This document shows, in pieces, positions 35,021 through 43,468 of a DNA stretch of 64,000 nucleotides. Both the position numbers and the translations under genes were made by a program. Under the pieces are notes generated by a model that was not told the origin of the DNA, did not search any database, and saw nothing but the letters and a program-made list of their open reading frames with translations. The DNA comes from Lachnospiraceae bacterium (GTDB lineage Bacteria; Bacillota; Clostridia; Lachnospirales; Lachnospiraceae), in the NCBI GenBank assembly GCA_022766905.1, contig JALEPU010000110.1:28060-92059 (forward strand), read 5' to 3'. Every line of letters starts with the position of its first letter. Position 1 is the first letter of the stretch.

Positions 35021-35521
35021 TCAATGCCCCATCTGATATAAATCCGGGACTCGTTTCAATACTTCCCGGCTTCCGATTCCGATCAAAAGTCCGGTCATAA
35101 TTCCTGCCACCATTAAAGCCGGAAAATAAAAAATAATCCTGCCATTTTCCATCAAAATGACTGCCGCACCGATTTGTCCCAGATTATGGCTAACCCCTCC
35201 GGCTATACTGACTCCCAGAATACTGAAGCTTTTCCGGCGTTTGAAAAAGCACATCACCAGAAAACTTAAGATTCCTCCGGCCAGACTGTATAAAATCGAA
35301 AAAACATTGCCAAATAAAAATCCTGCCAGCAAAATCCGAAGAACGGAAACGAAAGCAGCATCCTTCCATCCACACCGGTAAAGAACCACTACCGTTACCA
35401 GGTTTGCAAGGCCTAACTTAATTCCGGGTGCTCCAAAATATACCGGAATCAAAGATTCCACATAGCTGGCAATCAAAGCCAGGGCCACAAACATTCCTAA
35501 AAATGCTGTTTTCTTCCTCAT
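35021..35521 (-). CDS. Gx transporter family / heptaprenyl diphosphate synthase component I-like membrane protein
   Basis: The 166-residue polytopic protein matches PF07456-type sequences: SLIPVYFGAPGIKLGLANLVTV (read in parts), LRILLAGFLFGN and GGILSFLVMC. Despite the historical name, the family looks like an S-component-type transporter. The start overlaps the upstream glycosyltransferase stop by four bases (ATGA). Confidence 0.82.
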   Translation of the reverse strand: MRKKTAFLGMFVALALIASYVESLIPVYFGAPGIKLGLANLVTVVVLYRCGWKDAAFVSVLRILLAGFLFGNVFSILYSLAGGILSFLVMCFFKRRKSFSILGVSIAGGVSHNLGQIGAAVILMENGRIIFYFPALMVAGIMTGLLIGIGSREVLKRVPDLYQMGH

Positions 35522-36246
35522 CCTTCCTTCTCCTTCTTTTTCCGTTCTCTGTTCCAGGAAACCACTGTCGTCAGCATATGAAAGCGTTTTTCCAGCATAA
35601 AAAAGAAAGAGCCATGGTGCATCTCGGTTACATTGGAGCTATGCCTTCTGTATAAGATCAGCGGTTCTCGAATCAATTCTACCTTTCCTACCTGTTCCGC
35701 TGTTGCTCCAATCCAATAATCATGCATATAAATAGATTCCGGAATAGGAAAAATCTGTGGAATCAGTTCTTTGCGGACTGCCATACAGCATCCGACATAG
35801 GAATTTCTCCATAAATTTTTCAAAAAACCGGTCTCAGAATGACGCAGTTTAAAAAAGGATGGTTCTACCTCATTCAAATTCTCATCCACAATCTTTGCAT
35901 CATGCAAAACGGCCATCACTTCTTTATCATAAAATGCTGCCTTTACTTTCTCTACTTTATCCGGCAGCCAGACATCATCCTGATCGCTTAAAAAAATAAG
36001 GTCACCACTGCACATGGAAATGGCATGTTCAAAATTCTTCACCACTCCTCTGGCCGGACCATTCGTCAAAAATATTCTTTTATCTTGTGCTTCTCGTTCT
36101 TTTAACAAATCCATAGAGCCGTCAAACGCCCGGTCTACAGACAATACAATCTCATCCTGTTCGGAAAGCTGGCTTAAAATCGAATCCAGCTGAGCTTCTA
36201 TATACTCGCCTCCATCATAATAAGCCAGCGCTACTGATATCTTCAT
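35518..36246 (-). CDS. Family 2 glycosyltransferase
   Basis: The 242-residue GT-A enzyme starts with ISVALAYYDGGEYIEAQLDSIL; the acidic metal-binding motif is SDQDDVW, and DYW near 180 fits the catalytic region of rhamnosyltransferase-like members. There is no membrane helix. The start is the ATG at 36244-36246, seven bases after GGTGGG; a GTG four codons upstream lacks a site. The acceptor and sugar donor are unknown. Confidence 0.88.
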   Translation of the reverse strand: MKISVALAYYDGGEYIEAQLDSILSQLSEQDEIVLSVDRAFDGSMDLLKEREAQDKRIFLTNGPARGVVKNFEHAISMCSGDLIFLSDQDDVWLPDKVEKVKAAFYDKEVMAVLHDAKIVDENLNEVEPSFFKLRHSETGFLKNLWRNSYVGCCMAVRKELIPQIFPIPESIYMHDYWIGATAEQVGKVELIREPLILYRRHSSNVTEMHHGSFFFMLEKRFHMLTTVVSWNRERKKKEKEG

Positions 36247-36258
36247 GTCATTTCCCAC

Positions 36259-36432
36259 CTAATATAATACGATATCTTCGTCCCTTGCTTTTTTCTCTGC
36301 CAGATAAGCTTCCCTTTCTTCTTCCGACATTTTCTTCAATCTTTCTTCTTCATCTACGCTTCTGGACAGACCTTTTTGAAAAAAAATCTTATCTACCTGA
36401 CTGTCCAGTTTTCCTATTACTGATGATGCCAT
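36259..36432 (-). CDS. Small charged protein of unknown function
   Basis: A 57-residue product (MASSVIGKLDSQVDKIFF...) with a basic-acidic helical C-terminal half (EEERLKKMSEEEREAYLAEK) and an ending DEDIVLY. I do not recognise a family. The start is chosen eight to nine bases after AAAGGG; an ATG three codons earlier directly abuts that site. It is the first gene after the promoter at 36474-36502 and lies 12 bp before the glycosyltransferase. Confidence 0.6.
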   Translation of the reverse strand: MASSVIGKLDSQVDKIFFQKGLSRSVDEEERLKKMSEEEREAYLAEKKARDEDIVLY

Positions 36433-36473
36433 ATCATTCATCCCTTTCTTTTTTCTTTTTCCTCTTTTTCTCA

Positions 36474-36502
36474 ATTGTAAAGGCTCTGTTTTTGCCTGTC
36501 AA
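36474..36502 (-). promoter_or_regulatory. Strong sigma-A promoter of the small gene-GT2-Gx-YfhO operon
   Basis: On the minus strand TTGACA and TACAAT are separated by 17 nt, about 42 bp before the first start codon. Confidence 0.75.
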
Positions 36503-36599
36503 CTTACAAAAATCCTACAATTTTCTTCCGTTTTTTCCCTTCCTTCTTAGTATGGAACCAAAAAGCCTTCTTTATACGAATTGTTTTCATAACCCGGAA

Positions 36600-36848
36600 T
36601 CAATGATAGGAACGAAGTTCTTTTACCATACGAACCGCACTCATATCGCTCCAGTCCATATATTCCGAGTGAAAAGACTCTTTTAACAAGGCATTATATT
36701 CCTCTTCTTTCATTCCAGGCACCCGGTAAAAAAATTCTGTTCCGAACTCATGAATGATCATCGTGGAAGAACTTCTATGATACCGGATACTGCTGGTCTG
36801 AATCAGCATCATGCTCTGATCATCACTGTCTTTAATTAAAATCCTCAT
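36600..36848 (-). CDS. Small uncharacterised protein
   Basis: An 82-residue cytoplasmic protein beginning MRILIKDSDDQSMMLIQTSS, with a strand-rich first half and a helical second half. AGGAG sits seven bases before the ATG, and the gene lies 13 bp after the upstream gene, so it is probably real and co-transcribed. No family recognised. Confidence 0.65.
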   Translation of the reverse strand: MRILIKDSDDQSMMLIQTSSIRYHRSSSTMIIHEFGTEFFYRVPGMKEEEYNALLKESFHSEYMDWSDMSAVRMVKELRSYH

Positions 36849-36861
36849 CTGCTTTCTCCTT

Positions 36862-37404
36862 TTATTTTTTTAACAATCCCTCTAACTCTTTGAGCTGATC
36901 TGCAAACTGACTCTTTAAAGCATCCAGCTGTCCGCCAATATCCTGCTTTTCTTCTTCGGTAAATTCATGATAGCCTTCCAGATGACTCATTGCCGGTTTT
37001 CCGGGTTCTTCCTTTTTTACCGCTCCCTTCCCCGGGACAAAATGCTGCATAGCCTCGCCCGGAATTTTCTCAGTATAAAAATAATCCGGCAGGCTTTTTC
37101 CTTCCTCATATTTGTTGCACTTTACATAATCCGGATGATAGGTACTGTAAAATCCAAGCAGCACCAAAATGCCTTCTTTTGATTTGAAATCGATTGGCTG
37201 ATCCAACTTTTCGTCCAGATAAAGTTCATACTTATAAAAAAAAGGATATTGTCTCTGTTCTACCGTCATCACCCTTTTCACCCCGGAAATATCCATCGAT
37301 AAAGTCCGAAAAACAGAATCTTCTTTTCGGGTTTCTGTCACATCCGAAATCTTCTCAGGACTGCATTCTTCAAATAAATTCTGTGCTATTTTTAAAACAA
37401 ACAT
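36862..37404 (-). CDS. Uncharacterised cytoplasmic protein
   Basis: The 180-residue protein starts MFVLKIAQNLFEECSPEKIS, contains the conserved-looking QRQYPFFYKYELYLDEKL and VLLGFYSTYHPDYVKCNKYE stretches, and ends in a Lys/Glu-rich helical tail (DIGGQLDALKSQFADQLKEL). No signal peptide or membrane helix. The ATG at 37402-37404 follows GGGAG at seven bases. I do not recognise the family. Confidence 0.65.
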   Translation of the reverse strand: MFVLKIAQNLFEECSPEKISDVTETRKEDSVFRTLSMDISGVKRVMTVEQRQYPFFYKYELYLDEKLDQPIDFKSKEGILVLLGFYSTYHPDYVKCNKYEEGKSLPDYFYTEKIPGEAMQHFVPGKGAVKKEEPGKPAMSHLEGYHEFTEEEKQDIGGQLDALKSQFADQLKELEGLLKK

Positions 37405-37559
37405 CTTCCTTCTCCCTTTTTTACAGCAAAATTCTTTTTGTTCTTTCCTTGAGAACATAGATCTTTTTGTTGTTATTTATAGGTCAAGTATAGCTGATTT
37501 TATTGGGAAAAACAATATGAAAGGCCATTTGTCCTACCTACCTGTTGAAAAAAATATCC

Positions 37560-37588
37560 TTGACAGCCTGCTAGAATCATGCTAATGT
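37560..37588 (+). promoter_or_regulatory. Sigma-A promoter of the deaminase-BMP operon
   Basis: TTGACA and TAATGT are separated by 17 nt with a TGC extended -10. Confidence 0.7.
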
Positions 37589-37600
37589 AAAACCAGATTC

Positions 37601-37625
37601 AAGTAGTAGGTATTACCTATTACTT
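37601..37625 (+). promoter_or_regulatory. Near-perfect 25-bp palindrome, candidate GntR operator
   Basis: Twelve-base arms AAGTAGTAGGTA and TACCTATTACTT match at 11 of 12 positions around one central base. The site lies about 13-37 bp downstream of the -10, so a bound protein would block transcription. The GntR gene two genes downstream is the obvious candidate. Confidence 0.65.
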
Positions 37626-37636
37626 ATCCTGCAACC
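37625..37636 (+). repeat. 12-mer shared in inverted orientation with the gntR upstream region
   Basis: TATCCTGCAACC here recurs as its exact reverse complement at 39397-39408; similarity extends weakly for about ten more bases. Both copies lie in leaders of the GntR-associated genes. Confidence 0.5.
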
Positions 37637-37695
37637 AGGAATTATTGACAAACATGTAACCTGCCAATTTTACACGATTACAGAAAGGAATCCTT

Positions 37696-38259
37696 ATGAA
37701 GAAAGAATTTGTTGTCGAATACGAAGAAAACGAATCCTACAAGCTGAGCGACTTAAAGCCTTTCGAGGTTGATCTGTTAAAGAGAGTCATTGAGCTTTGC
37801 TGGGAAGCAAGAAACAGCGGCAATCATCCATTCGGATGCCTTCTCGCCGATGAAGAAGGAAACATTTTAATGGAGCAATGTAATGCAGAGGTAACAAACC
37901 ATGGAGATTGTACCGGTCACGCAGAGACTCAGTTAATGCGTCGCGCTTCTCAGGTATACTCCAAAGAAGAGATGAGCCATTTTACCATGTACAGCTGTGC
38001 CGATGCCTGTTCCATGTGTGCCGGAGCCATTTACTGGGGCAACCTGGGCCGCCTTGTTTACATTGCAAGAGAATCTGAACTGAAAAAGTATACCGGAGAT
38101 GATCTGAGAAATCCAACGTTGGATCTGCCAAGCAGAGTCGTTTTTGCCAGCGGCCAGAAACATGTTGAAGTACTTGGACCATTTTTAGAGCTGGAAGATG
38201 AATTTTTCAAATGTCATGAAAATTACTGGCATCCATCCACAGAAAGCAAAGGAGAATAA
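37696..38259 (+). CDS. Nucleoside/nucleobase deaminase (cytidine deaminase-like fold)
   Basis: The 187-residue enzyme has zinc ligands His75 (in GHAETQL, catalytic Glu77), Cys105 and Cys108 (CADACSMCAGAI). The usual PCxxC reads ACSMC here. The family includes guanine and other purine deaminases. The partner BMP-type nucleoside-binding lipoprotein 5 bp downstream supports a purine or nucleoside substrate; exact substrate not determinable. The ATG follows AAAGGA. Confidence 0.85.
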   Translation: MKKEFVVEYEENESYKLSDLKPFEVDLLKRVIELCWEARNSGNHPFGCLLADEEGNILMEQCNAEVTNHGDCTGHAETQLMRRASQVYSKEEMSHFTMYSCADACSMCAGAIYWGNLGRLVYIARESELKKYTGDDLRNPTLDLPSRVVFASGQKHVEVLGPFLELEDEFFKCHENYWHPSTESKGE

Positions 38260-38264
38260 AAACT

Positions 38265-39290
38265 ATGAAAAAGATAATTGCGTTATGTATGACACTGATG
38301 TTAAGCCTTTCCATGCTTTGTGCCTGCGGCAGCAACAGCAGCAAATCAGAATCCACAACTGCAGGAAGTGAAAGCAATGCTTCTTCTGATTTAAAAGTAG
38401 CTGCTATTTTCAGCGGCCCAATCAACGACGGAAGCTGGAACGAATCCCAGTACAACGGCTTAAAGAAAATCGAAGAAGCAGGTGCTACTATTAACTACCT
38501 TGAAAATATCGGAGACGCTGATTCCGCAGAAGGTGCTCGTGCCTACGCTGCAGAAGGTTATGATTTAATTTATCTGACCACAAATTCTTATCAGGATTAC
38601 TGTACTTCCGTTGCTTCTGAGTATCCGGACACCAAATTTGTCCAGATCAACGGTACTGTTATGACTGAAAACTTCATTTCCGTTAAAATTGCAGATGAAC
38701 AGCAGGGCTTTGTGCAGGGTGTCATCGCTGCTCTTTTAAGTGAAACCGGAAAAGTAGGTTTTGTCGGTGGTATGGAAATCAACCCTATTATCTTAGGTTC
38801 TTCCGGATTTGCTCAGGGTGTTGAATACGCAAATAAAACCTACGGATTAAATGTAACAGCAACCAGAGTCAACACCGGCGATTTCACTGATGTAAATAAA
38901 GCAAAAGAAACAGCAATCGCTATGATCGATGCTGGTGCTGATGTGATTGCACCAATGGTAGATGATGCCAGCAGTGGTGTATTAGAAGCAGCAGAAGAAA
39001 AACAGATTAAAGCTGTGGGAAGCGGTGCCGGCCAGGAAAGCTTTGCTCCAACCGCTCTTATGACAGCTGTTATCAAAGATGTTGCGGTTGCCTATGATGC
39101 TACTTTCAGCCAGTTACAGGCAGGCACCTTAAAAGGCGAAGTCGATGGAGAAGTTGAAGTCGTTGGTGCAGCAGACGGTGCTATCGTTCTTGCTGATTGG
39201 GCAGATGGGGTAGATGCTGATATTCAGGAAAAGGCCGCAGATGTCCTTGCTAAGATTGCAAGTGGCGAAATCACTGTAAAAGCAGAATAG
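38265..39290 (+). CDS. BMP family (PnrA-like) substrate-binding lipoprotein
   Basis: The 341-residue protein has a lipoprotein signal ending in LCAC (Cys21 lipidated), a Ser-rich linker, then the BMP fold: FSGPINDGSWNESQYNGLKK, YDLIYLTTNSYQDY, and KVGFVGGMEINPI. Such proteins bind nucleosides for ABC import. No permease or ATPase gene follows; a strong terminator does, so the transporter must be encoded elsewhere. Co-transcription with the deaminase suggests uptake of a nucleoside or base that the deaminase then processes. Confidence 0.92.
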   Translation: MKKIIALCMTLMLSLSMLCACGSNSSKSESTTAGSESNASSDLKVAAIFSGPINDGSWNESQYNGLKKIEEAGATINYLENIGDADSAEGARAYAAEGYDLIYLTTNSYQDYCTSVASEYPDTKFVQINGTVMTENFISVKIADEQQGFVQGVIAALLSETGKVGFVGGMEINPIILGSSGFAQGVEYANKTYGLNVTATRVNTGDFTDVNKAKETAIAMIDAGADVIAPMVDDASSGVLEAAEEKQIKAVGSGAGQESFAPTALMTAVIKDVAVAYDATFSQLQAGTLKGEVDGEVEVVGAADGAIVLADWADGVDADIQEKAADVLAKIASGEITVKAE

Positions 39291-39319
39291 TTTCTGGGAA
39301 CAAATCCATTCCCTTGCAG

Positions 39320-39375
39320 AAAACCCGGATTTATGTTACATTACTTTACAGAAGTAAAACATAAATCCGGGTTTT
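39320..39375 (+). terminator. Strong terminator after the BMP gene
   Basis: Perfect 18-bp arms (AAAACCCGGATTTATGTT and its complement) enclose a loop with a further TTACTT/AAGTAA pairing, followed by CTTTT. Confidence 0.9.
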
Positions 39376-39396
39376 CTTTTACAAGAAAGAATCCGG

Positions 39397-39408
39397 GGTT
39401 GCAGGATA
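39397..39408 (-). repeat. 12-mer upstream of gntR, inverted copy of 37625-37636
   Basis: GGTTGCAGGATA is the exact reverse complement of the sequence in the deaminase leader. A possible -10 (TATAAT) lies at 39432-39437, so the site is at about the -35 region of gntR. Confidence 0.5.
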
Positions 39409-39471
39409 CGAATACCTAAGTTTCAACAATCTATAATCCTGTAACAAGATAAAAACTGGACGGTGAAAAAG

Positions 39472-40233
39472 ATGACACAGTTTGTTAGCCGGGTCAATCA
39501 GAAAAATCTGAAATCTCAGGCAATTGATGAAATATTACGTTATATTGATACGATGGATTTATCAGTCGATCATAAACTTCCCAAAGAAGATGATTTTTGT
39601 AAAATATTAGGCGTAAGCAGAGTGACTCTACGTTCTGCCCTGGAAAAGCTGGAAACCGAAGGATTAATCTTTCGAAAAAGAGGAAAGGGTACCTTTGTCA
39701 ATGTCCACTCCATCCATCTTCCAACGAAGTTTACTCCGGTACAGGAGATGAAAAGCCTGATTCGAAAAAGCGGGTACACTCCAAAGACCATTCTGGTCGA
39801 TTATCATATAGAGGAAGCCAATGAAGAGGTGGCTCAGAAATTGGAACTCTCCACGAAAGAGCCGGTTTTTCTAATTGAAAAAGCTTATTATGCAGACAAT
39901 GAATTCTGCGCTTATATCAAAGATTACGTTCCTCTTGCCTATCTCAAGCCGGATGGACTTGGGAAGGAAGATTTCACTATGCCAATCTTTGAATTATTAC
40001 AAAAAGAAGCGGACATTTTAGTTCCCTGGGATAAGGTCGATATTCTGACCTGTCTGGGAAAAGACATTCCTTATATCAAAGAACTGATTCAAAATAATCT
40101 TTATGAAAATAAATCCCTGCTGCTATTAAAATCCGTATATTATGACAGCAAAGACAGACCTATTTTTTATGGATGGGAACATATTGATACAGATGTGATT
40201 CAGTTCTCCATGATCCGTACTCATGAATCTTAA
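39472..40233 (+). CDS. GntR family transcriptional regulator (HutC/UTRA type)
   Basis: The 253-residue protein has an N-terminal winged helix (KLPKEDDFCKILGVSRVTLR) and a C-terminal UTRA effector domain (SGYTPKTILVDYHIEEA, YIKDYVPLAYL). It probably controls the upstream deaminase-BMP operon and itself through the palindrome at 37601 and the shared 12-mer. The effector is unknown. I chose the ATG at 39472 after GGTGA; a GTG three codons upstream is possible. Confidence 0.88.
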   Translation: MTQFVSRVNQKNLKSQAIDEILRYIDTMDLSVDHKLPKEDDFCKILGVSRVTLRSALEKLETEGLIFRKRGKGTFVNVHSIHLPTKFTPVQEMKSLIRKSGYTPKTILVDYHIEEANEEVAQKLELSTKEPVFLIEKAYYADNEFCAYIKDYVPLAYLKPDGLGKEDFTMPIFELLQKEADILVPWDKVDILTCLGKDIPYIKELIQNNLYENKSLLLLKSVYYDSKDRPIFYGWEHIDTDVIQFSMIRTHES

Positions 40234-40249
40234 GAAAGAAGGAATCACT

Positions 40250-40738
40250 ATGACAAGGGATGAAAAATACATGAAAGAAGCCATCCGGCAGGCAAAAAAA
40301 GCAGCTGCGGTTGGAGATGTTCCAATCGGCTGTGTCATTGTTTATGAAGATAAAATCATTGCCAGAGGCTACAACAAAAGAAATGCCAAAAAGACAACCC
40401 TTGCCCATGCAGAGCTTCTGGCAATTGCAAAAGCCAGCAAAAAACTTGGTGACTGGCGTCTGGAAGATTGTACCATGTACGTTACTTTAGAACCCTGCCA
40501 GATGTGTGCCGGTGCTATCATTCAGGCCCGGATTCCCAGGGTTGTCATCGGTACCATGAACCCGAAAGCCGGATGTGCCGGTTCTGTGTTAAATCTGCTT
40601 CAGGTGGAACATTTTAATCATCAGGCTGAAATTGTCTATGATGTCTTAAAAGAAGAATGCTCCACGATGTTATCTGATTTTTTCAGACAGCTTCGGGAGA
40701 AGAAAAAGCAAGAAAAAGAAAGGGTGTTAGAAGGATGA
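40250..40738 (+). CDS. tadA: tRNA-specific adenosine deaminase
   Basis: TadA converts A34 to inosine in tRNA-Arg. The 162-residue protein has His53-Ala-Glu55 (LAHAELLAI), Cys83 and Cys86 (LEPCQMCAGAI), and the C-terminal GCAGSVLNLL tract. It is distinct from the neighbouring nucleoside deaminase. It lies 16 bp after gntR and overlaps the next gene by four bases. In many Firmicutes tadA is near dnaX; here it is not. Confidence 0.93.
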   Translation: MTRDEKYMKEAIRQAKKAAAVGDVPIGCVIVYEDKIIARGYNKRNAKKTTLAHAELLAIAKASKKLGDWRLEDCTMYVTLEPCQMCAGAIIQARIPRVVIGTMNPKAGCAGSVLNLLQVEHFNHQAEIVYDVLKEECSTMLSDFFRQLREKKKQEKERVLEG

Positions 40739-41361
40739 AGGTATTGTTATTAAACGGAAGTCCACATGTAAAAGGCTGTACCAACCGGGCATTAGAAGAA
40801 GTTGCAAAAGAAATCCAGGCTACAGGCATTGATACGGAGATTTTCCATATTGGTGCAGATCCGGCGAAAGGATGTCGTGGATGCGGTATGTGCAGAAAAA
40901 ATAAACTGGGCAGATGTATTTTTGGAGACGATAATGTAAACGTCGCGTTAAAAAAGATGGAAGAATGTGATGCTCTTATTGTCGGTTCTCCGGTTCATTA
41001 TGCTGCTGCCTGCGGCGGAATCACTTCTTTCCTTGACCGCATGTTTTATGCCAGCGGCGGATTTCCTTACAAACCGGGTGCTGCTATCGTAAGCTGCCGT
41101 CGCGGTGGTTCTACTGCTGCATTGGAACAGCTGAACAAATATTTTACAATTTCCAACATGCCTCTTGTATCTTCCGCTTACTGGAATATGGTGCATGGCA
41201 ATACTCCAAAAGAGGTAGAGCAGGATTTGGAAGGTATGATGGTGATGCGGACTTTGGGCCGTAATATGGCATGGCTTTTAAAATCCATCGAAGCCGGAAA
41301 AAAGGCCGGACTTACTCCTCCTGAGTCAGAGGGGAAGATCCGGACCAATTTTATTCGATAA
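40735..41361 (+). CDS. Flavodoxin-like NAD(P)H-dependent FMN reductase
   Basis: The 208-residue protein has an N-terminal FMN phosphate loop (LLLNGSPHVKGCTN), a cysteine-rich segment (CRGCGMCRKNKLGRC) typical of this iron-sulfur flavoprotein-like family, and GSPVHYAAACGGITSFLDR. It is a soluble flavin reductase or electron carrier of unknown partner. It starts in an ATGA overlap with tadA. Confidence 0.88.
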   Translation: MKVLLLNGSPHVKGCTNRALEEVAKEIQATGIDTEIFHIGADPAKGCRGCGMCRKNKLGRCIFGDDNVNVALKKMEECDALIVGSPVHYAAACGGITSFLDRMFYASGGFPYKPGAAIVSCRRGGSTAALEQLNKYFTISNMPLVSSAYWNMVHGNTPKEVEQDLEGMMVMRTLGRNMAWLLKSIEAGKKAGLTPPESEGKIRTNFIR

Positions 41362-41382
41362 AGGTTTGTATACACCTCTTTT

Positions 41383-43449
41383 TTATTTTGATTTGATACT
41401 TTTTTTACTACTCCAGGATCCGTATACCTTATCGCCTGATGTGTCCAGGCGATAGGTTCGTACCTGGATATAATATTTCTTTCCTTTTTTCAGTTTTTTC
41501 AATGTAATCGTTGTATTTTTACTTAATTTTGTATTCCCGGATACCTTTTTCCCTTTTATTTTCTGAGTGTACCAGCCTGTAAATGTATACCCTTTTCGTT
41601 TCGGTGTCGGTAACGTTCCGATTTTACTTCCGGCCTTGATGGTCTTTGTCTTTTTGCTGGCGGTTCCCTTGTTTGGCTGGAAGGTAATGCGAATATTTTT
41701 TGTTGTTACACTGGTTGTCCCGGTGGTAGAACCAGTGCTTGTATTCGTTGAGCTGCCGGTGGATTTTTTCTGAACGGAAAGTTTTTGGGTTCCAACAGAA
41801 ACATAATAACTGATTCCACTCCAATTTACATCATCACTGTCATAATAAACCGAGATATATTCCCCACTGTCTCCTAACGCCGCATTCTTTTTGTAAATAT
41901 GATAAGAATCTGACTGTTCCGAGTCCGCGGGAGAAAACCATTGCGAACCGGAAGAATCCATTAAGCTCAAGGTCCGGTAAGTACCATCCGAATTTTTTCC
42001 AATCTTATAAATACTGCTTGAATCTGTCGAAATTAATGTCCGGTATACATAAAATGTGACCAGATCTCCTTCCTTTGCTTCCGATGGTTTGATATATAAG
42101 CTATTATAGGTGTCATACCAGGAATCCGATATGACATATGGAATGGATATTGCATTCAATAAACCTTTTTTGTCAACCATATTTTCCGGAAGACTTGCCG
42201 GATCCACACTGTTTTCAAAACAGTTTTTTGTTGTATTTACTTTCCAGGAACCTTTTACAGGAACCGATGCGGTATAGCCGCTTTCTCCTTTCACCGTTAT
42301 CTTCTGAGGTAAAATAGCCGCTACTTTTTTCAGGAAATCATTTTCTGCTGCAGATTGATAAATAACATAATTTTTAATATCCGGAGCTACTTCTTTTACA
42401 TAAGTTGCAGCATATGGTTTTATATCTACAAATTGAACCGTATATTTTATAACTGCTCCTTTTCCCGTTAAAACGTCCTTCAGGCCTGTAATAGAAACTT
42501 CATAGGAATCTGTGTAATAACCGCTTCCTGCGTCAGCAGGCTGAGCAAATGCAATTACAGACGATATGGATGCATTGCCGATTGCCTCGCTGCATACATA
42601 AGATTTTCCTGTATTTTTGTTAGTCACTTTAATCATGACATCAGAAGAATTTTCAATTGTAATCGTAGACGGATTTAATTCAACGGACCATGCACTAATC
42701 CCCGGACTGATCAGGTGATTTGGCATATATCCAGGAGCCGGAAATGCTGTAAAAGCTTCTTTTCTGCTGTTTCCATAGCTGGCATCATCTCCAATGGCGA
42801 TGTAACCGGAGTAGCCAAAATTAATCTCGCTTAACATACTTCCAATTAAGGCCATCCGATGTCCAATTGTATCAAACTGTTGGGTAGACAGCCTGTATCC
42901 TTCGTTCATCCATCCGGTAATCGCTCCACAAGGCGTATAATATCTGGCTAAAATATTATGAGTACATTCAAATCCTTCTGCCCAGAGGCTCTCATCCATA
43001 TCCTCCGGTTTTGAACTATTACTAATATAATGATTAAATTCAAAATTCCGGTCCAGTGCCTGTGCCTGCAAAGAATCAGAATGGGTAGAATATGTTTTTA
43101 ATGGTTCTGCTCCTGCCAGCCAACGGTAAAAATTGGTCATCTCCGTCATTGCCTTGTGCGTTTCCGAAGAAAGTTCTCCATAAGCATAGGGTGCCTCTAA
43201 AGATGCCGGAATTTTATACCAGGTGGAAGAATCACTGTCACTGTAAACATCAGAACAATTTTTTGCGGCAGCATATCGGTCTGCCACATCCTGAATGGTT
43301 CTGTTCTTAAAGGTTGTCATCGAAGAAGCATCATAAACGACCGTATCTTCCTGGGCAAAAGCTTCTTCCTGCGCAAAAACAAAGGAACTTGCTACCATAG
43401 CAAGCAATAAAAATCCCGCCAATAAACTACATCGTTTTTTCTTTCTCAT
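41383..43449 (-). CDS. Secreted CAP-like domain protein with InlB-type repeat and basic C-terminus
   Basis: The 688-residue protein has a signal peptide (LLAGFLLLAMVASSFVFAQ). Residues about 85-245 look like a CAP/SCP domain (ECTHNILARYYTPCGAITGWMNE, then GHRMALIGSMLSEINFGYSG). After several beta-rich segments a Ser/Thr-rich linker (about 580-600) precedes one InlB-type repeat (ITFQPNKGTASKKTKTI, GYTFTGWYTQKIKGK) that turns into a lysine-rich fibronectin-like ending (KKGKKYYIQVRTYRL). No sortase signal is seen; the basic tail may bind the wall. Co-oriented with the HAD gene 19 bp upstream. Role unknown. Confidence 0.8.
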   Translation of the reverse strand: MRKKKRCSLLAGFLLLAMVASSFVFAQEEAFAQEDTVVYDASSMTTFKNRTIQDVADRYAAAKNCSDVYSDSDSSTWYKIPASLEAPYAYGELSSETHKAMTEMTNFYRWLAGAEPLKTYSTHSDSLQAQALDRNFEFNHYISNSSKPEDMDESLWAEGFECTHNILARYYTPCGAITGWMNEGYRLSTQQFDTIGHRMALIGSMLSEINFGYSGYIAIGDDASYGNSRKEAFTAFPAPGYMPNHLISPGISAWSVELNPSTITIENSSDVMIKVTNKNTGKSYVCSEAIGNASISSVIAFAQPADAGSGYYTDSYEVSITGLKDVLTGKGAVIKYTVQFVDIKPYAATYVKEVAPDIKNYVIYQSAAENDFLKKVAAILPQKITVKGESGYTASVPVKGSWKVNTTKNCFENSVDPASLPENMVDKKGLLNAISIPYVISDSWYDTYNSLYIKPSEAKEGDLVTFYVYRTLISTDSSSIYKIGKNSDGTYRTLSLMDSSGSQWFSPADSEQSDSYHIYKKNAALGDSGEYISVYYDSDDVNWSGISYYVSVGTQKLSVQKKSTGSSTNTSTGSTTGTTSVTTKNIRITFQPNKGTASKKTKTIKAGSKIGTLPTPKRKGYTFTGWYTQKIKGKKVSGNTKLSKNTTITLKKLKKGKKYYIQVRTYRLDTSGDKVYGSWSSKKSIKSK

Positions 43450-43468
43450 AAAATCTCTCTTTTCTTCT

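Noticed and set aside
37459..37695. Purine or guanidine riboswitch before the nucleoside deaminase gene
   Set aside because: No conserved aptamer core was found; the paired sequence there is a symmetrical palindrome fitting a protein operator.
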